Shown: one piece after another, positions 60,771-64,000 of the stretch
Numbering within the stretch: position 1 is the first letter of the stretch
How the letters are laid out: every line of letters starts with the position of its first letter
Assembly: GCA_021799275.1 (NCBI GenBank)
Contig: JAJZAT010000009.1
Span: 1 to 64,000, forward strand
Length of the DNA stretch: 64,000 nucleotides
Source: Bacillota bacterium
Lineage (GTDB): Bacteria > Bacillota > Sulfobacillia > JAJZYS01 > JAJYTV01
Direction: 5' to 3'
Notes under the pieces: model-generated
The model's input: the letters and a program-made list of their open reading frames with translations, nothing else
Databases searched by the model: none
Told to the model about the DNA's origin: nothing
Made by a program: the position numbers and the translations under genes

Positions 60771-61394
60771 ATGCGAAGGCTGGTTCCTCTGGTGGCCCTC
60801 ACGCTGCTGCTCGGCGGCTGCACATTGCACGTCGGCAGCTCTGAGCCGTCGCCGATGGGCGGTTCCGCGACAGGCATCGTTTCGGGCGAGAAGAGCACGA
60901 CAGGGGCGGGATCAAGCCAGGGCACGCAGAGCGGGTCCTCCTCCAGCGGCATGTCCGACATGTCGTCGGGCGGCGGCTCCTCGTCCTCGTCGGGCGGCGG
61001 CGGTTCGTCGTCCGGCGGGGGAGGATCTTCGGGTGGCGGTGGCAGCTCGAGCGGCATGAGTTCGAGCGGCGGATCGTCGGGCGGTGGCAGCTCGAGCAGC
61101 GGTGGCGGCTCCTCGTCCGGAGGGAACTCCGCCCTGCAGTCCGCGCTCTCGACACCGACGGGCCAACAAGCCCTTGAAGCCTCCATGGAGAAGATCGTGC
61201 AGTCCCCGCGCATGTCGCAGACGATCTCGGCGGCCGTGCGGCAGGCTTTGATGCAGATGTTGTCAGGCGGCTCCTCGTCGTCGGGTGGCGGCGGTGCGTC
61301 GTCCGGCGGGGGAGGATCCTCCGGCGGCGGCAGCAGCTCGAGCGGCGGCGGTGGGAGTTCAGGCGGCGGCAGCGGGGGTGGCGGCGCGGCCTGA
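60771..61394 (+). CDS. Gly/Ser-rich lipoprotein with a GerD-like core
   Basis: The 207-aa product has a lipoprotein signal peptide (lipobox LLGGC, Cys at about residue 17), then a long Ser/Gly low-complexity linker (about 50-117), a ~45-residue folded core (SALQSALSTPTGQQALEASM..., about 119-164) and another Ser/Gly tail to the end. The core's TPxGQQALxxxMxxIVxSPxM pattern recalls GerD, the spore-germination lipoprotein of Bacillus, but this is only a resemblance. The repetitive coding DNA (GGC/TCG/AGC runs) may slip. The ATG at 60771 has AGGG about 12 bases upstream. Confidence 0.7.
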   Translation: MRRLVPLVALTLLLGGCTLHVGSSEPSPMGGSATGIVSGEKSTTGAGSSQGTQSGSSSSGMSDMSSGGGSSSSSGGGGSSSGGGGSSGGGGSSSGMSSSGGSSGGGSSSSGGGSSSGGNSALQSALSTPTGQQALEASMEKIVQSPRMSQTISAAVRQALMQMLSGGSSSSGGGGASSGGGGSSGGGSSSSGGGGSSGGGSGGGGAA

Positions 61395-61493
61395 GCCGCG
61401 CCCGCCCCCAGGTGGCGAGGCTGACATCGTCGCATGGTGGACAAAGGAGACTGCTGTCTGCGCGTCGAAAGGGCCGCCCTGGAGGCGACGCGC

Positions 61494-63023
61494 GTGAACA
61501 GGGCACCGGCGGACATGCAGTATGGCAGGGCTGTTGCCGGCCTGTTCGTCGTCAGCGTCCTGTTGAGCCTTGCTGTCACGCTTTGGCCGGGTGCGGTGCC
61601 CAGTCCGAACTGGACCTGGCTGGTCGTGTCCGACGTCATCGCGTTGGTAGTCGCCGTGTTCGCGTATGTGAGACCGAGGACGACGAAGCGGACGGACCCG
61701 TCCTACCTTGCCATCGTGCTCGTCACGATCAGCGTCATGGCGACGGGCGGGCAGACGTCGCCGCTCTGGCCACTCTACTTCCTGGTGGTCGCCGGTGCCG
61801 CGATGTTCTCGCCGTTCCGGCGCGTCCTCATGGTCGGCCTCGTGGCGGCCGTGCTCAGCCTGACGCCAGCGCTCTTCAGCCCGCTTTCGACCCACTTCAT
61901 CGCCCGGGACCTCGTGATGATCATCCTCCTGGGCGTGATCGGCTACCTGTCGGCGTTCCTCTCCGCGGAGGCGCGAGACCAGCGCAAGGTGCGCGAACTT
62001 CTGGAGGAGATTTTCAAGGCCAGCAGTTTCGAGCAGGGCGATGAGCTCGGCTCGATGCTGGGCGGCGTCGTCGCCGTCCTCCGGCGTCTGACGCGGGCCG
62101 ACTACGTGATCTGTTACCTGCTGTCCGAGGACGGGCAGCAGCTCATTCCCGAAGCTTCGGACATCTCCCCAGGCGTGCCGGACGACGAGGCGAACGTGCT
62201 GCGCTCGTGGCCTGTGCCGGTGGGGCAGGGCGTTACTGGCTACGTCGCCCGCTCGGGCGAGCAGGTGATGACTGGAGATCTCGAGCACGACCCGCGCTCG
62301 GTGATCATCCCAGGTACGCCCGATCTCTCCACCTCGGCCATCTTCATCCCACTGAAGCTGGAAGAGCAGGTCGTGGGTGTGCTGCGCGTGACCCATCGCG
62401 GCACGAGCTTCTTCACAGAGCCCGACCTGCAGATGGCGGAAGTGTTCGGCCGACACGCCGCCTTCGCGATCCAGAACGCGCGGCTCTTTGCGGAGACGCG
62501 GCACCTCTATCGCAAGATGCGCCTGCTCAGCATCACGGACGGTCTGACGGGCCTGCACAACCAGCGCTACCTCAGCGAGGAGGCTCCGCGCCTTCTGGCG
62601 GAGGCCCGCGCGTCGGGCCAGCCCCTCTCGGTGCTGATGATCGACACGGATTGCCTCAAGTCCGTGAACGACCAGTTGGGCCACGCGTTCGGCGACGAGT
62701 TCCTGCGGGAGCTCTCGGCCGTCCTGCGCCGCGAAGTGCGAAGCGGCGATATCGTGGTACGCTATGCGGGTGACGAGTTCATCGCGCTGCTGGTGGACGC
62801 TCCGAGCGAGGCGGCCAGGCAAGTGGCGGAACGCATCCGTCTTGCGGTGCAGGCCATGCAGATCGGTATCGACATCCCACTGGCGGTCAGCATCGGCATC
62901 GCCACGTTCCCGGACCATGCCGATGATCTCGACAGGCTGCTCAGGGCCGCCGACCAGGCGCTGTACATGAGCAAAGGCGCAGGGCGCAACCGCAGCACCA
63001 TCTACACGCTCGCAGCCAAGTGA
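61494..63023 (+). CDS. Membrane diguanylate cyclase with GAF and GGDEF domains
   Basis: The 509-aa protein has five to six membrane segments in residues ~12-155, a GAF domain (~180-330) and a C-terminal GGDEF domain (~345-505). The active site reads RYAGDEF, an active variant, with MIDTDCLKSVND for metal and substrate. The inhibitory I-site RxxD is present as RSGD five residues before it, so product inhibition is expected. It makes cyclic di-GMP from GTP. I chose GTG 61494 because GGAGG lies 8 bases upstream; ATG 61434 would add a nonmembrane tail. It may feed the riboswitch at 6.9 kb. Confidence 0.9.
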   Translation: MNRAPADMQYGRAVAGLFVVSVLLSLAVTLWPGAVPSPNWTWLVVSDVIALVVAVFAYVRPRTTKRTDPSYLAIVLVTISVMATGGQTSPLWPLYFLVVAGAAMFSPFRRVLMVGLVAAVLSLTPALFSPLSTHFIARDLVMIILLGVIGYLSAFLSAEARDQRKVRELLEEIFKASSFEQGDELGSMLGGVVAVLRRLTRADYVICYLLSEDGQQLIPEASDISPGVPDDEANVLRSWPVPVGQGVTGYVARSGEQVMTGDLEHDPRSVIIPGTPDLSTSAIFIPLKLEEQVVGVLRVTHRGTSFFTEPDLQMAEVFGRHAAFAIQNARLFAETRHLYRKMRLLSITDGLTGLHNQRYLSEEAPRLLAEARASGQPLSVLMIDTDCLKSVNDQLGHAFGDEFLRELSAVLRREVRSGDIVVRYAGDEFIALLVDAPSEAARQVAERIRLAVQAMQIGIDIPLAVSIGIATFPDHADDLDRLLRAADQALYMSKGAGRNRSTIYTLAAK

Positions 63024-63039
63024 AAGAGGGGTGGTTCCA

Positions 63040-63384
63040 ATGGGTGACGGAGAGTTTCGCGCGTACAACCTCGACCTGCTGATCCGGGTGATCGCGACTT
63101 GCCGGAATCCGCGGGAGCTCGAGAACCTGCTGCGCGAGGTGTGGACGCCGGGAGAGCTCCGCGACGCGGCACAGCGTGTGGAGGTGGCGGCGCAACTGCT
63201 GGAAGGCAGCACGTACGAGATGATTGCGCAGTTGACGGGAGCGTCCACGGCCACAATCAGCCGCGTCCGCCGCAGCATCGAGCGCGGCGAGGGCACCCTG
63301 GAGACCGCTCTCGTGAGGGTCGGTCGCGGCGAAGGCGGACGCTTGCGCAGGCGCACTTGGGCCGCAGGAGGCATGCTGGAATAA
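63040..63384 (+). CDS. yerC: YerC/TrpR-like DNA-binding protein
   Basis: The 114-aa protein has the TrpR-superfamily HTH of YerC/YecD proteins: ELRDAAQRVEVAAQLLEGSTYEMIAQLTG, shown in part, then ASTATISRVRRSIERGEG. The GASTATISRV motif is nearly invariant in the family. YerC binds DNA in Bacillota but its regulon is poorly known. The ~30-residue basic C-terminal tail is longer than usual. GAGGGG lies 8-9 bases before the ATG. It overlaps the nitroreductase start (TAATG). Confidence 0.9.
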   Translation: MGDGEFRAYNLDLLIRVIATCRNPRELENLLREVWTPGELRDAAQRVEVAAQLLEGSTYEMIAQLTGASTATISRVRRSIERGEGTLETALVRVGRGEGGRLRRRTWAAGGMLE

Positions 63385-63953
63385 TGTCGTTTCATCTCGT
63401 TGCAGAGACCGTGCGGCAGCGCCGCACGGTCTACAGTTTTCGCCCCGAACCCCTGCCCCAGGAGCTGATCGAAGAACTGCTCGAGAGCGCGTGCCACGTT
63501 CCGAACCACAAGCACACCGAGCCATGGCGCATCGTCGTGGTGCGCGGCGACGCGATCGAACGCCTCGCGGATCTGCGGGTGGAGCTGCAGCGCCGGCGCG
63601 CCGAGAAGGACGGGAAGCCCCTCGGGAATCTTGGACTCTTCCGGGCCGAGGTCTCGCAAGCCGCAGCCGTCGTCTACGTCGTGCAGGTGGCGGCGGACGA
63701 CGAGAAGCGCAGGCAGGAGGATTACGCCTCCTGCATGATGGTGGCCTACGCGCTGCAGCTTGTCGCCTGGGAGCAGGGGGTGGGCGCGCGCTGGAACACG
63801 GGTCAGCTCACCCGCGGCGCCTTGGTGCGGGAGTTTCTTGCCCTTGGGGCGGACGAGGAGGTCACCTGCTGCCTCTTGCTCGGCTATCCGGCGGAGGTCC
63901 CGCCGAACTGGTCTCACAGGCCTCTCGAAGAGGTCACCCGCTACATCGAGTAG
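63384..63953 (+). CDS. Nitroreductase family flavoprotein
   Basis: The 189-aa protein has the NAD(P)H:FMN nitroreductase fold: RQRRTVYSFRPEPLPQELI with the FMN-phosphate arginines, HVPNHKHTEPWRIVVV, and the C-terminal VTCCLLLGYPAEVP. It is of the compact YdjA/HBN1 type and likely reduces nitro compounds, quinones or flavins. The ATG shares a base with the yerC stop, so the two are coupled. The end overlaps a convergent SDR gene by 13 bases. Confidence 0.88.
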   Translation: MSFHLVAETVRQRRTVYSFRPEPLPQELIEELLESACHVPNHKHTEPWRIVVVRGDAIERLADLRVELQRRRAEKDGKPLGNLGLFRAEVSQAAAVVYVVQVAADDEKRRQEDYASCMMVAYALQLVAWEQGVGARWNTGQLTRGALVREFLALGADEEVTCCLLLGYPAEVPPNWSHRPLEEVTRYIE

Positions 63954-64000
63954 CCCCCATCGACCTTGAGTGTCGCGCCGCTGATGTAGCGGGCGTCCGG
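63941..64000 (-). CDS. SDR family oxidoreductase, C-terminal end (runs off the window)
   Basis: The minus strand from the window edge reads PDARYISGATLKVDGGYSM then TAG. YISGATLKVDGG is the C-terminal signature of classical short-chain dehydrogenases such as FabG. Only the last 19 residues are present. Confidence 0.85.
   Translation of the reverse strand, partial: PDARYISGATLKVDGGYSM

Noticed and set aside
60912..61390. Tandem-repeat DNA that might be a minisatellite or CRISPR-like array
   Set aside because: The repeats are codon runs for Ser/Gly in the lipoprotein gene, without constant spacers or repeat units.

Overview
The window looks like a chromosomal segment of a GC-rich, spore-former-type Bacillota (for example an Alicyclobacillus-, Sulfobacillus- or Symbiobacterium-like lineage; the sequence does not allow a finer call). 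The reasons are the Bacillus-type gene order of an overlapping purine operon preceded by PurR boxes, a ribDEBAH operon under an FMN riboswitch, a SpoVT/AbrB-type regulator with a two-CxxC tail, a YerC-type repressor, an S-layer-homology protein behind a cyclic-di-GMP-I riboswitch, many GTG/TTG starts, and strong purine-rich ribosome binding sites.

Layout. 1-3.6 kb is a transposon-scarred zone: an IS110-type transposase remnant, a complete ~2.0-kb DDE insertion sequence with ~30-bp inverted ends, and a host gene it seems to have cut. 3.6-11.3 kb holds a DUF4330/O-antigen-ligase pair, the SLH protein with its riboswitch, a NlpC/P60-like hydrolase, a beta-carbonic anhydrase, an MntP-like exporter, an MFS exporter and an alpha/beta hydrolase. 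11.3-19.7 kb is rich in regulators and stress functions: an ArsR-like regulator, a TipAL-type MerR regulator with its 19-bp-spaced promoter, an Ada-AlkA fusion coupled to Ogt, a LysE exporter, a GNAT enzyme, an ABC-F protein behind a leader-peptide attenuator, a TetR regulator with its operator, and a tiny Cys/His repeat protein. 19.7-25.7 kb has a propeller lipoprotein coupled to an MFS transporter, an SSS symporter with its DUF3311 partner, a DUF202 protein and the AbrB protein.

25.7-29.4 kb is the riboflavin operon. 29.4-40.0 kb holds a Lon-like protease, a class II aldolase, a quinone-oxidoreductase-like enzyme, and a minus-strand sugar/nucleoside block (two PfkB kinases, pseudouridine-5'-phosphate glycosidase, GH4 and GH1 glycosidases) that also contains lysA. 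40.2-48.5 kb has an ABC exporter, a VOC / HTH-metallo-beta-lactamase / GNAT cluster, a DtxR regulator, proline dehydrogenase, an XRE-TPR regulator and a compositionally odd GNAT gene.

49.2-60.6 kb is purE-B-C-S-Q-L-F-M-N-H-D, almost every gene overlapping the next; purK is absent. The right end carries a Gly/Ser-rich lipoprotein, a GAF-GGDEF diguanylate cyclase (a possible source of the ligand for the riboswitch at 6.9 kb), YerC, a nitroreductase and the tail of an SDR gene. I saw no rRNA, tRNA, CRISPR array or prophage. Nothing here is clearly a wholly new system. The best leads are the ABC-F attenuator, the riboswitch-controlled SLH gene, the HTH-MBL fusion next to a glyoxalase-like gene, the Cys/His repeat microprotein, the degenerate phosphoesterase and the pseudouridine/GH4 block.
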